Source: Geodermatophilus bullaregiensis
Lineage (GTDB): Bacteria; Actinomycetota; Actinomycetes; Mycobacteriales; Geodermatophilaceae
Assembly: GCF_016907675.1 (NCBI RefSeq)
Contig: NZ_JAFBCJ010000001.1
Span: 1,240,001 to 1,304,000 of the forward strand
Length of the DNA: 64,000 bases
Reading direction: 5' to 3'
Each line of letters opens with the position of its first letter. Position 1 is the stretch's first letter. A model generated the notes under the pieces. That model searched no databases and was not told where the DNA came from. It worked only from the letters and a program-made list of their open reading frames with translations. The position numbers were made by a program, and so were the translations under genes. This document shows, piece after piece, positions 43,447-51,521 of this stretch.

Positions 43447-43704
43447 ATGACCACGCCCGAGACCACCACCCGCGACGCCGCCACCGGCCCGCGCGACATC
43501 AAGTCGCACGAGACCACCAGCTTCGCCGACCTCGGCAAGGAGATGTGGTCCTACCTCACCGGGAAGGGCGCCGCGATCAACTACGAGTTCGTCGACATGA
43601 CCGTCGAGGTGCCGCGCGAGACCGGCCCCCAGGCGCCGCGGGCGACGTGGAAGCTGAACGGGACGCTGCGCATCACCACCGCCGAGAACGCCAGCCGCGG
43701 ATGA
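43447..43704 (+). CDS. Small conserved hypothetical protein
   Basis: An 85-residue acidic protein with SFADLGKEMWSYLTGKGAAINYEF and a beta-hairpin-like YEFVDMTVEVPRE...WKLNGTLRIT region. It recalls short actinobacterial proteins of unknown function. ATG 43447 follows a GGGGAGCC-type site. The stop overlaps the ATG of the next gene (ATGA), so the two are coupled. Confidence 0.7.
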   Translation: MTTPETTTRDAATGPRDIKSHETTSFADLGKEMWSYLTGKGAAINYEFVDMTVEVPRETGPQAPRATWKLNGTLRITTAENASRG

Positions 43705-44129
43705 CGCCGGGGGGCGAGCGCGCCCTCGACGTGACCGCCGACCTCTCGCTCGAGGTCGATGGCGTGCCGGTGCAGATCCGGGCGTCGGGGTCCGACGTGT
43801 CGGTGACCTCCGGGGACGTCCGCCGGCTCGTGTCCGCGGTCCGGTCGGCCGGGGGCGCGACGACCCAGGGGACGCCGGGGCGGGCGCAGCTGGCCCGGGT
43901 GGCCGACACGCTCGCCGGCCACGGCCTCACCGCCCGGCTCGACGGGCCGGCCGGCCGGGTGCTGACCCTGGGTGCGGCGGTCGACTCGGCGGCCGGGGCC
44001 GGCCTGCTCGGGACGCGGCACGCACGCGTGCACCCGGCCGGCGCGCTGCGCAGCAGTGGGCCGGCCGGTCTGGCCGCCGCGGCGTCCCTGCTGCTGCTCC
44101 TGGCCGTCCTGGCGCGCCGGCGCCGCTGA
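43701..44129 (+). CDS. Membrane-anchored small protein, unknown function
   Basis: A 142-residue protein. The first ~110 residues are soluble and contain DVTADLSLEVDGVPVQIRA and a helical DVRRLVSAVRSAGG stretch. A hydrophobic helix near 121-136 is followed by ARRRR, so it is likely tail-anchored with the bulk in the cytoplasm. Translationally coupled to the preceding small protein. No family recognised. Confidence 0.65.
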   Translation: MTPGGERALDVTADLSLEVDGVPVQIRASGSDVSVTSGDVRRLVSAVRSAGGATTQGTPGRAQLARVADTLAGHGLTARLDGPAGRVLTLGAAVDSAAGAGLLGTRHARVHPAGALRSSGPAGLAAAASLLLLLAVLARRRR

Positions 44130-44132
44130 GAC

Positions 44133-44164
44133 CCGGGCCGGCCCGCATCCGTGGGCCGGCCCGG
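44133..44164. terminator. Bidirectional hairpin terminator
   Basis: A 12-bp perfect stem (44133-44144 with 44153-44164) encloses the 8-nt loop GCATCCGT between two convergent genes. It suits both transcripts. Confidence 0.7.
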
Positions 44165-44171
44165 TGCGCCG

Positions 44172-45206
44172 TCAGGAGCCCGTGCGGGCCCCCGCCCAGA
44201 GGTCGATGCCGGCGTCGACGGCGTGCCGGTCGATGCGGGCGAGCTCCTCGTCGGAGAAGTCGAGCCGGTCCAGCGCCGCGACGTTCTGCTCGAGCTGGGC
44301 GACGCTGCTCGCCCCGATGAGCACGCTGGTCACCCGCGGGTCGCGCAGCGCCCAGGCCAGCGCCATCTGCGCGAGCTCCTGCCCCCGCTCGCGCGCGAGC
44401 TCCCCCAGCGCGCGGACGTGCGCCAGCGACTCCTCGCTGAGCAGGTCGGGCGAGAGCGACTTGCCCTGGCTGGCCCGCGAGCCCTCGGGGATCCCGTCGA
44501 GGTACTTGTTGGTGAGCATCCCCTGCGCCAGTGGGGAGAAGGCGATGCAGCCCGCGCCCACCTCCTGCAGCGTGTCGAGCAGCCCCTCGGTCTCCACCCA
44601 GCGGTTGAGCATCGAGTAGCTCGGCTGGTGGATGAGCAGCGGCGTGCCCAGGTCGGCCAGGATCGCCGCCGCCCGGGCGGTGTCCTCCGGCGAGTACGAG
44701 GAGATGCCGGCGTAGAGCGCGCGGCCCGAGCGGACGGCGGTGTCGAGGGCGCCCATCGTCTCCTCGAGCGGCGTCGTCGGGTCGGGCCGGTGGGAGTAGA
44801 AGACGTCGACGTGGTCCAGGCCCATGCGGCGCAGCGACTGGTCGAGGCTGGCCAGCACGTACTTCCGCGACCCGCCGCCCTGCCCGTACGGGCCGGGCCA
44901 CATGTCCCAGCCGGCCTTGGTCGAGAGGACGAGCTCGTCGCGGTAGGGCGCGAAGTCGTCGCGCAGGTGCCGGCCGAAGTTGGTCTCCGCCGAGCCGTAG
45001 GGCGGGCCGTAGTTGTTGGCGAGGTCGAAGTGCGTGATGCCCAGGTCGAAGGCGCGGCGCAGGACGGCGCGCTGCCGCTCGAACGGGACGTCGTCGCCGA
45101 AGTTGTGCCAGAGCCCGAGGCTGATCGCCGGCAGGTCCAGGCCACTGCGGCCGGTGCGGCGGTAGGTCATCGTCTCGTAGCGGTCGTCGGCGGCGGTGTA
45201 GGTCAT
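44172..45206 (-). CDS. Aldo/keto reductase (YghZ-like)
   Basis: A 344-residue TIM-barrel oxidoreductase. The catalytic tetrad is visible as Asp/Tyr in FDLANNYGPPYG (about residue 62), Lys in LSTKAGWDM (about 95) and His in YSHRPDP (about 137). The NADPH-binding end reads VTSVLIGASSVAQLEQN. This is the L-glyceraldehyde-3-phosphate/methylglyoxal reductase branch. ATG 45206 has only a weak AGGA upstream. ATG 45173 is an alternative that keeps the fold. Monocistronic. Confidence 0.9.
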   Translation of the reverse strand: MTYTAADDRYETMTYRRTGRSGLDLPAISLGLWHNFGDDVPFERQRAVLRRAFDLGITHFDLANNYGPPYGSAETNFGRHLRDDFAPYRDELVLSTKAGWDMWPGPYGQGGGSRKYVLASLDQSLRRMGLDHVDVFYSHRPDPTTPLEETMGALDTAVRSGRALYAGISSYSPEDTARAAAILADLGTPLLIHQPSYSMLNRWVETEGLLDTLQEVGAGCIAFSPLAQGMLTNKYLDGIPEGSRASQGKSLSPDLLSEESLAHVRALGELARERGQELAQMALAWALRDPRVTSVLIGASSVAQLEQNVAALDRLDFSDEELARIDRHAVDAGIDLWAGARTGS

Positions 45207-45438
45207 GCCCGGGTCCTGCCCAGGCGGCGCCGGGCGCAGTCACCCCACCGTCCGGGCGGCTGTCGGCCCCGCCCATCCTGGGCGGCGCACCGGTCGCCCG
45301 ACGGCGGGTACGGAGCGGGCCCGGGGCGAACGGGGGTGGACACGGGTCAGGGAGTCGGCCGCGACACCGGGGTGAGCTCGGCACGGGCGCGGGACTCCAC
45401 GTCACGGGGCTGCGTCGCGGTGCCCGAGCCGACGCCGC

Positions 45439-45615
45439 GTGACCGAGGCGGACGGCCGGCAGGTGCTGCCCGGCTGCCTGCTCGCGGTGCGCCGCTCGGC
45501 AGACGGCGACCTCGGGGCGGTCGTCGCCGTGCACGGGGACCCGCGGACCAACGTGCACAACCCCGCCGGACCGGACCGAGACCTCGCCGCGAGTCGTGCG
45601 CGGCTGTCGCCGTAG
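45439..45615 (+). other. Possible 58-codon open frame, no support
   Basis: GTG 45439 to TAG 45613-45615 encodes 58 residues (VTEADGRQVLPGCLLAVRR, then HGDPRTNVHNPAG). No ribosome site precedes it and no family is recognised. It may be a leftover from the same decayed locus. Confidence 0.2.
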
Positions 45616-45751
45616 GGCTTGTCACTCCGGGCGCAGATGCCCCAGGCGTCCGCAGCCCCGGACCGCCAACCCCCACGCCCGCGTCGGCAGCTCCGCGGTC
45701 GTGGTGGCGCGCCCCCTGGGCGCCCGCCCTGCCACCTGCTCGACCCCACCC

Positions 45752-45931
45752 GTAGCGGCTCTCGAGCCGCGGACCGGCGAGGTGCAGGCGCTGCGCGGGC
45801 CGGCCTTCGCCTCGGTGCAGTTCCACCTCGAGTCGCTGCTGTCCCCGGACGGCGCCGACGTCCTGGCCGACCTCACCGGAGCACTGCTGGCCGGGCGAAC
45901 CCGTCGGGACGGGCGCGCCGACGGCCGGTGA
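45752..45931 (+). pseudogene. Remnant of a glutamine amidotransferase (TrpG/PabA or fused PhzE-like)
   Basis: The frame encodes EVQALRGPAFASVQFHLESLLSPDG, which matches the end of class I amidotransferases where FxHPES carries the catalytic His and Glu. Here it reads FHLES. The rest of the domain, including the Cys nucleophile, is absent and upstream frames are broken. The following ~20 residues (DVLADLTGALLAG) fit the family C-terminus. It is likely a decayed gene tail rather than an active protein. Confidence 0.55.
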
Positions 45932-45964
45932 CGCCACCCCCCGGCTCTGCTTGCATGACCGCCC

Positions 45965-46888
45965 ATGAGCGGTGAACCGGCCCGGGACCCGTCCGACGCC
46001 CTGCGCGTGGCGGTGCTCGGCCCGGGCGGGGTCGGCGGCCTGCTGGCCGCGCTGCTGACCCAGGCGGGGGCGAGCGTGACCTGCCTGGCCGGCGCGCGGA
46101 CCGTCGAGGTGCTCCGCACCCACGGGCTGCGGGTGGAGAGCCGGCTGCTCGGGGTCGTCACCACGCGGGTCGCGGCCGCCGAGCAGCTGACCGCGCCGGT
46201 CGACGTCTGCCTGGTCTGCGTCAAGGCCACGCACCTGGACGCCGCGCTGGAGCGGGTGCCGGCCGACGTGCTCGGCAACGCGCTGGTGGTGCCGCTGCTC
46301 AACGGGATCGAGCACGTCGCCGAGCTGCGGCGCCGCCGTCCGCGTGCCGCCGTCGTCCCGGCCGCGATCCGCGTCGAGAGCACCCGCATCGAGCCCGGTG
46401 TGGTGCGCCACGACAGCCCGTTCGTCACCGTCGACCTGGCCGCGACCGCCGGGCTCCGGGAGCGGGTGGACCGGCTGACCGGTGTCCTGGAGCGGGCCGG
46501 CGTGACGGTGCGGACCAGTGGTGACGAGGCGGCCGTGCTGTGGGGCAAGCTCGCCTTCCTCGCGCCGTTCGCGCTGCTCACGACGTCGGCACGGGCGCCC
46601 GTCGGCCAGGTGCGCCAGGAGCGGCGCGAGGACCTGCTGGCCCTCGTGCACGAGGTCGCGTCGGTGGCCCGCGCCGAGGGCGTGCCGATCGACGCCGAGC
46701 TGGTCGTGGCGTTCCTCGACAGCGTCCCCGAGGGCATGCGCTCGTCCATGCAGCGCGACGCCGCCGCGGGCCGGCCGACCGAGCTCGACGCGATCGGCGG
46801 GGCCGTCGTCCGGGCCGCCGGCCGCCACGGCATCGCCGTCCCCGTGACCGCCCGCTACGTCGCGGAGCTGCGCGCCGCGACCGACTGA
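45965..46888 (+). CDS. panE: 2-dehydropantoate 2-reductase family protein
   Basis: A 307-residue ketopantoate reductase. The NADPH motif LGPGGVGGLLAALL starts near residue 18. CVKATHLDAAL and LLNGIEHV mark the hinge, where the catalytic Lys/Asn lie. The C-terminal domain has WGKLAFLAPFALLT and the conserved SSMQRDAAAGRPTELDAIGG. It reduces ketopantoate to pantoate in coenzyme A synthesis or a related 2-keto acid. ATG 45965 has only a weak ribosome site. It overlaps the convergent MFS gene by 34 bp at the 3' end. Confidence 0.87.
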   Translation: MSGEPARDPSDALRVAVLGPGGVGGLLAALLTQAGASVTCLAGARTVEVLRTHGLRVESRLLGVVTTRVAAAEQLTAPVDVCLVCVKATHLDAALERVPADVLGNALVVPLLNGIEHVAELRRRRPRAAVVPAAIRVESTRIEPGVVRHDSPFVTVDLAATAGLRERVDRLTGVLERAGVTVRTSGDEAAVLWGKLAFLAPFALLTTSARAPVGQVRQERREDLLALVHEVASVARAEGVPIDAELVVAFLDSVPEGMRSSMQRDAAAGRPTELDAIGGAVVRAAGRHGIAVPVTARYVAELRAATD

Positions 46889-48075
46889 CCGGTCGCCGGC
46901 GGCCGGGTGGCCCCGGCGGCCAGCAGGCCCGCGGCCAGGACGACGAGCACCACGAGGAGCGCGTCCACGACGCCGACGACCTCGGCGACGAGGCCGATCA
47001 GCGGCGGCCCGGCGAGGAACGCCGTGTAGGCGATCGAGCTGACCACCGAGACCCGCGCCGCCGCCCGCACCGGGTCGTCGGCGGCCGCGCTCATGCCGAC
47101 CGGGAAGCCGAGCGCGGCGCCGGCACCCCAGAGGACCGCACCGGCGACCGCCAGGGGCAGCGCCGGCGCGGTCACGAAGAGCAGCAGCCCGAGGACGGCG
47201 GTGACGCCGCCCGCCCGCAGGGTGGCCACCCGCCCCCACCGCTGCAGCAGCGCACCGCCGAACAGTCGGACGGCGGTCATGGCGGCGACGAAGCAGGCGA
47301 AGCCGACGGCGGCGGTGGCCTCCGAGACGCCCTGCCCGTCGACGAGCGCGACGGCGAGCCAGTCGTTGGCGCTGCCCTCGGTGAACGCGAACGCCAGCGT
47401 CAGCACGCCGACGAGCAGGGTGCGCGGCTCGCGCCAGGCGCGGCCGACGCCGGAGCCCTGCCGGCGGGCGACCGCCGACTCGTCCGGGTCGGCGGGCAGG
47501 AAGGAGCGGACGGCGAGGGCCACCGTGCCGAGCGAGAGCACCGCGACGAGCACCAGGTGCGCCGCCAGCGGGAAGGCCAGCGCCGCGGCCGCCGCGCCGA
47601 TCAGCGCACCGGCGACGGTGCCGAGGCTGAAGCCGGCGTGCAGGCGGGGCATCAGCGGCCGGCCGAGCCGCTGCTCGACGGCGGCGCCCTCGATGTTCAT
47701 GGCGACGTCCCAGCCGCCGACACCGACGCCGATCAGCGCCAGCCCGGCGCCGGCCAGCGGGACCGACGCCCAGCCGAGGGCCGCGCCGAGCAGGACCAGG
47801 CCGGTGGTGGCGACGGCGGCACCGGCCAGCACGCCGCGGGCCGGGCCGATGCGGTGCACGACCGGGCCGGTGGCCGGCAGCGCCACCGTCGACCCCGCCG
47901 CCACGCACAGCAGCAGCAGGCCGAGCCCGGCCGCCGACAGCGACAGCGTGTCGCGGGTGGCCGGGACGCGGGAGATCCACGACGCGAAGGCGAACCCGTT
48001 GACGACGAAGGCGACCGCCACGGCGGTCCGGGCGCGCCGCACCCGGACGGCGGCTGTGGTGTCGGTGGGCCGCAC
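46855..48075 (-). CDS. MFS transporter
   Basis: A 406-residue permease with 12 predicted helices. It has FVVNGFAFASWISRVPATRDTLSLS at helix 1 and GGWDVAMNIEGAAVEQRLGRPLMPRLHAGFSLG (blocks GWDVAMN and PRLHAGFSLG), the pattern of the YbjJ/fucose-permease-like branch. GTG 48075 has GAGGGAG upstream and is the only sensible start. The longer open frame is not coding. Substrate unknown. Confidence 0.87.
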   Translation of the reverse strand: MRPTDTTAAVRVRRARTAVAVAFVVNGFAFASWISRVPATRDTLSLSAAGLGLLLLCVAAGSTVALPATGPVVHRIGPARGVLAGAAVATTGLVLLGAALGWASVPLAGAGLALIGVGVGGWDVAMNIEGAAVEQRLGRPLMPRLHAGFSLGTVAGALIGAAAAALAFPLAAHLVLVAVLSLGTVALAVRSFLPADPDESAVARRQGSGVGRAWREPRTLLVGVLTLAFAFTEGSANDWLAVALVDGQGVSEATAAVGFACFVAAMTAVRLFGGALLQRWGRVATLRAGGVTAVLGLLLFVTAPALPLAVAGAVLWGAGAALGFPVGMSAAADDPVRAAARVSVVSSIAYTAFLAGPPLIGLVAEVVGVVDALLVVLVVLAAGLLAAGATRPPATGQSVAARSSAT

Positions 48076-48149
48076 GGCACTCCCTCGCGTCGTCGGATCC
48101 ACCGCACGGTACGGGCGCCGCCGACGAGGGCCCGTGCCCGGCGCCCGGC

Positions 48150-49085
48150 TCAGCCGGAGGCGGGGACCCCGCGCCGCTCCCCTCCCTCCGGTGCCGCGGC
48201 CCGCCGGGGCTCCGGAGGGACGCCGTCCCCGCGGGTCAGGCCCAGCACGAGGCCGGCGGCGACGAGGGCGACGCCGGCCCACACCGGCGCCGCGGGGACC
48301 GCGCCGCCCAGGAGGACGCCGGTCCCGGCCGCCGCCACGGGCGCGATGCCGGTGAGCAGCCCGGCCCGGCCGGCACCGAGACGGGTCACGGTGGAGTACC
48401 AGAGCACGAAGGCGACGGCGGTGACGGCGACCGCCAGGTAGGCGGCGGCCAGCAGGTCCCGCAGGCCGAGGCCGCCGACCGCCGCGGGCCCCTCGACCGC
48501 GAGCCCGAGGACGGCGAACACACCGCAGGCGACACCGGTGCTCCACGCCGACACGCCCCACGGCCCGTGCCGGCCGAGCACCGGGACGGCGAGCAGCGTG
48601 AACCCCGCCTCGCCGGCGAGCACGACCAGGGCCCAGCCGGTGCCCACCGCGTCGGCCCGCCCGAGGCCCTGCACGAGCACCGCGCCGCAGGTCACGACGA
48701 CGCCGGCGGCCAGCAGGGACGGGGCGGGTCGCCGCCGCTCCAGCGCCGCGCCGCCCACGGCCAGCGCCACGGGCACGCAGGCGACGGCCACGCCGAGCAC
48801 CGCGGGCTCGGCGTGGCCGGCGCCGTGCACGAGGGCCACGTTGAACACCACGAGACCGGCCACGGCCACGCCCAGCAGCCACGCCCACTCGGTCCCCCGC
48901 GGGCGCACCAGCCGCTGACCGGCGAGGCGGGCGAACCCGACGAGCAGCGCGCAGGCGACGGCGTAGCGCACGGCCTGCGCGGTGAACAGGTCCGCCGGCG
49001 ACAGCAACCCGGACACCGCGACGCTGCCGCCGACGAAGCCCATCGCCACCGCTCCGGGCAGGGCCGCCCACCACCGCTTGACCAC
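48150..49085 (-). CDS. EamA/DMT family transporter
   Basis: A 311-residue membrane protein with ten helices in two EamA repeats. WYSTVTRLGAGRAGLLTGIAPVAA marks the end of the second repeat. GTG 49085 gives the usual short N-terminus (VVKRWWAAL). It is divergent from a MocR-type regulator across 81 bp that carry inverted half-sites, so it is probably regulated by that protein. RhaT/YdcZ-like members export amino acids or import metabolites. The link to an arginase-like gene hints at an amino-acid-derived substrate. Confidence 0.86.
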   Translation of the reverse strand: MVKRWWAALPGAVAMGFVGGSVAVSGLLSPADLFTAQAVRYAVACALLVGFARLAGQRLVRPRGTEWAWLLGVAVAGLVVFNVALVHGAGHAEPAVLGVAVACVPVALAVGGAALERRRPAPSLLAAGVVVTCGAVLVQGLGRADAVGTGWALVVLAGEAGFTLLAVPVLGRHGPWGVSAWSTGVACGVFAVLGLAVEGPAAVGGLGLRDLLAAAYLAVAVTAVAFVLWYSTVTRLGAGRAGLLTGIAPVAAAGTGVLLGGAVPAAPVWAGVALVAAGLVLGLTRGDGVPPEPRRAAAPEGGERRGVPASG

Positions 49086-49094
49086 CCGGCCAGC

Positions 49095-49150
49095 CTGGAC
49101 GCTCGATGGTCCAGCGTGCAGGGCCGATCGAGACGCCCGCAGGTGGACCA
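49095..49150. promoter_or_regulatory. Inverted half-sites between DMT and MocR genes
   Basis: CTGGAC-N8-GTCCAG (49095-49114) is a perfect 6-bp inverted repeat. TGGTCCA at 49107-49113 is also mirrored by TGGACCA at 49144-49150. Such repeated half-sites in a divergent promoter fit binding of the dimeric MocR/PdxR-type regulator encoded next. Confidence 0.5.
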
Positions 49151-49166
49151 ATGGGAGGAGGCGCCG

Positions 49167-50597
49167 GTGCGGTCGCCGAGCGGGACGGACTTCCTCCAGC
49201 TCCAGCGGAGAGCGGCTCCCCCGCGCGGGCTGACCGCGTGGCTGGTCGCCGAGGTCCGGACCGCCGTCGCGGACGGGCGCCTGGGTCCCGGCTCGGCCCT
49301 CCCGCCGACGCGGACGCTCGCCCGCGACCTCGGCGTCTCCCGCGGAGTGGTCGTGGAGGCCTACCAGCGCCTGGCCGACGAGGGCGTCGTCGTCGGCCGG
49401 ACCGGGTCGGGCACCGTCGTCGCCGGACGACCCGCCGCGGTCGCCGTCCCGCCCGCCGGGTCCGCCGACGTCGCCGTCCCGCTCCTGCCGGCCCGGCCAC
49501 CCGCCGGGGTGGACGCCGACCTCTCCCCCGGCGTGCCGGACCTGTCGGCGTTCCCGCGCGCGGTGTGGCTCCGGGCCGAGCGGGCCGTCCTCGCCCACGC
49601 CGCCGCGGCCGACCTCGGCTACGGCGACCCGCGGGGCAGCGCCCGGCTGCGCGGCGAGCTCGCGACCTGGCTGGCCCGCACCCGCGGCCTGCGCGTCCCC
49701 GCCGAGGGGATCGTCGTCGTCGCCGGCGTCGCCCAGTCGCTGGCGCTGCTGGCGCAGGTCCTCCGCGCCCGCGGCGAGACCGCCGTCGCGATGGAGGACC
49801 CGGGGTCGCGCGGCGCCCGCGACGCGATCGGGTACTGGGGACTGGACGTCCTGCCCGTCCCGGTCGACGGCGACGGCGTCCGGGTGGACGACCTGACCGC
49901 GACCGGCGCCCGCGCCGCGGTGCTCACCCCGGCACACCAGTTCCCCACCGGCGTGGTCCTGGCCCCCCGGCGGCGGCGCGAGCTCCTGGCGTGGGCCCGG
50001 GCGGCGGACGGCCTCGTCGTCGAGGACGACTACGACGCCGAGCACCGCTACGACCGCGCACCGGTCCCCGCCCTGCAGGCCGGCGCCCCGGACCTGGTCG
50101 CGCACACCGGCAGCACGTCCAAGACCCTGGCGCCGGGCATGCGGCTGGGGTGGCTGGTGCCGCCGGCCGCCCTGGTGACCGAAGTGGTCGCCGCCAAGCA
50201 CGCCAACGACCTGGGCAGCCCCGTGCTGCCGCAGCTGGTGCTGGCCGAGCTGCTCGTGAGCGGGGCCTACGACCGGCACCTGCGCCAGGTCCGTGCCCGG
50301 CAGCGCGCCCGGCGCGACGCCGTGGTGGCCGCCGTCCGCGAGCACCTGCCCGCCGCGCGCGTCGAGGGCGCCGCCGCCGGGCTGCACCTGCTGCTGACCC
50401 TGCCGGCCGGGGACGACGTCGACCTGGCGGCGCGGGCCCGGGACGCCGGCGTCCTGGTCCACCCGCTGTCCTGGCACCGGCAGCGACCCGGCCCGCCCGG
50501 CCTGGTCCTGGGCTACGCCGCGCACACCCCCGACCGCCTCACCGACGCCGTGCGGCGGCTCGGCCGCGCCCTCGGCGGTTCGGCTCTGGCACGGTGA
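49167..50597 (+). CDS. MocR/PdxR family PLP-dependent transcriptional regulator
   Basis: A 476-residue fusion of a GntR winged helix and an aminotransferase fold. The HTH (about residues 15-80) reads LPPTRTLARDLGVSRGVVVEAYQRL. The PLP domain follows; the Schiff-base Lys is in HTGSTSKTLAPGMRLGWL (near residue 317), and EDDYDAEHRYD is the cofactor-binding Asp/Tyr block. GTG 49167 follows GGGAGGAGG. Such proteins sense PLP, GABA, ectoine-type or amino-acid ligands. The arginase-like gene begins four bases after its stop, and a DMT transporter is divergent. Confidence 0.92.
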   Translation: MRSPSGTDFLQLQRRAAPPRGLTAWLVAEVRTAVADGRLGPGSALPPTRTLARDLGVSRGVVVEAYQRLADEGVVVGRTGSGTVVAGRPAAVAVPPAGSADVAVPLLPARPPAGVDADLSPGVPDLSAFPRAVWLRAERAVLAHAAAADLGYGDPRGSARLRGELATWLARTRGLRVPAEGIVVVAGVAQSLALLAQVLRARGETAVAMEDPGSRGARDAIGYWGLDVLPVPVDGDGVRVDDLTATGARAAVLTPAHQFPTGVVLAPRRRRELLAWARAADGLVVEDDYDAEHRYDRAPVPALQAGAPDLVAHTGSTSKTLAPGMRLGWLVPPAALVTEVVAAKHANDLGSPVLPQLVLAELLVSGAYDRHLRQVRARQRARRDAVVAAVREHLPAARVEGAAAGLHLLLTLPAGDDVDLAARARDAGVLVHPLSWHRQRPGPPGLVLGYAAHTPDRLTDAVRRLGRALGGSALAR

Positions 50598-50601
50598 CGG
50601 C

Positions 50602-51489
50602 GTGACGGACGCCGCCCTCCCGCCCGTGCGCCTGCTGTACGTGCCGTACGACTCCGGCGTCCACGACGCGCGGATGGGCGCCGGCCCGCTCGCCCTGCGC
50701 CGCGCCGGTGCGGCAGCCCGGCTGCGGGCCGGCGGCTCCGACGTCGACGAGCAGGTGCTCGAGCCGACGTCGGCCTGGCGCGCCGAGGTACAGACCGCCT
50801 TCGAGTTGCACCGCGTGGTGGCCGGCGCCGTCCGCGAGGCCCGCGGGGACGGCCGGCTGCCCGTGCTGCTGGCCGGCAACTGCAACACCACGCTCGGGGT
50901 GCTGGCCGGGCTGTCGCCGCCCGGCCGGCGGGTCGGGCTGGTGTGGCTCGACGCCCACGGCGACCTCAACACGCCGGAGACGACGTCGACCGGCTTCCTG
51001 GACGGGCAGGGGCTGGCGATGGTCCTCGGGTGGTGCTGGCGGACGGCGACCTCCGGCGTCGAGGGGTTCGTGCCGCTGCCCGAGCAGCAGGTGGTGCTGG
51101 TCGGCGCCCGTGACCTCGGCACGGCGGAGGAGGCGGCGCTGCGCGCGTCCGGCGTCCGGTGGCTGCCCCCGGACGGCGCCCGGCGGGCCCGGGTCGTGGC
51201 GGCCGCGCTCGACGACCTCGCCGCCCGGGTCGACGTCCTCCACCTGCACGTCGACCTCGACGTGCACGACCCCGACGCGGTGGCCCCGGCGAACGGCTAC
51301 GCGGTCGGCGACGGGCTGCTGGCCGCGGACGTGCTGCGGCTCGTGCACCGGGCGGCCGAGCGGCTGCCGGTGGTGTCGGCGACCCTGGCCGCCTACGACC
51401 CCGCCCACGACCGGGCCGGCCGGGTGCAGGACACCGCGCTCGACCTGCTCGCCCATCTCGCGGACGTGGGGACCGGCGGCGAGCCGTGA
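50602..51489 (+). CDS. Arginase/agmatinase family protein, variant metal site
   Basis: A 295-residue ureohydrolase-fold protein. The standard Mn2+ motifs are GGDHS, DxHxD and DxDxxDP. Here the second is WLDAHGDLN and the third HVDLDVHDPD, both intact, but the first reads AGNCNTT. The His ligand is replaced by Cys (or Asn, depending on alignment) and the Asp by Asn. The N-terminus VPYDSG and GAGPLALRRAG fit the family. Activity may be altered, or the site may hold one metal. It is co-transcribed with the MocR regulator. Guanidino or amidine hydrolysis is possible but unproved. Confidence 0.84.
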   Translation: MTDAALPPVRLLYVPYDSGVHDARMGAGPLALRRAGAAARLRAGGSDVDEQVLEPTSAWRAEVQTAFELHRVVAGAVREARGDGRLPVLLAGNCNTTLGVLAGLSPPGRRVGLVWLDAHGDLNTPETTSTGFLDGQGLAMVLGWCWRTATSGVEGFVPLPEQQVVLVGARDLGTAEEAALRASGVRWLPPDGARRARVVAAALDDLAARVDVLHLHVDLDVHDPDAVAPANGYAVGDGLLAADVLRLVHRAAERLPVVSATLAAYDPAHDRAGRVQDTALDLLAHLADVGTGGEP

Positions 51490-51521
51490 GCGGCACCGGC
51501 GCGGTCGGCAGCCGGACGTCG

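Larger units (their letters stand above)
45207..45964. other. Gene-poor stretch with decayed fragments
   Basis: About 760 bp between the aldo/keto reductase and the ketopantoate reductase. It holds a possible 58-codon open frame at 45439-45615 and a degenerate amidotransferase fragment at 45752-45931, described separately. No promoter, repeat or RNA gene was recognised. Reading frames are broken by stops unlike the neighbours, which suggests decay. Confidence 0.5.

Noticed and set aside
48113..48146. Terminator hairpin before the MFS start
   Set aside because: The 8-bp stem has an 18-nt loop and is weak in this GC content. Not convincing enough to list.
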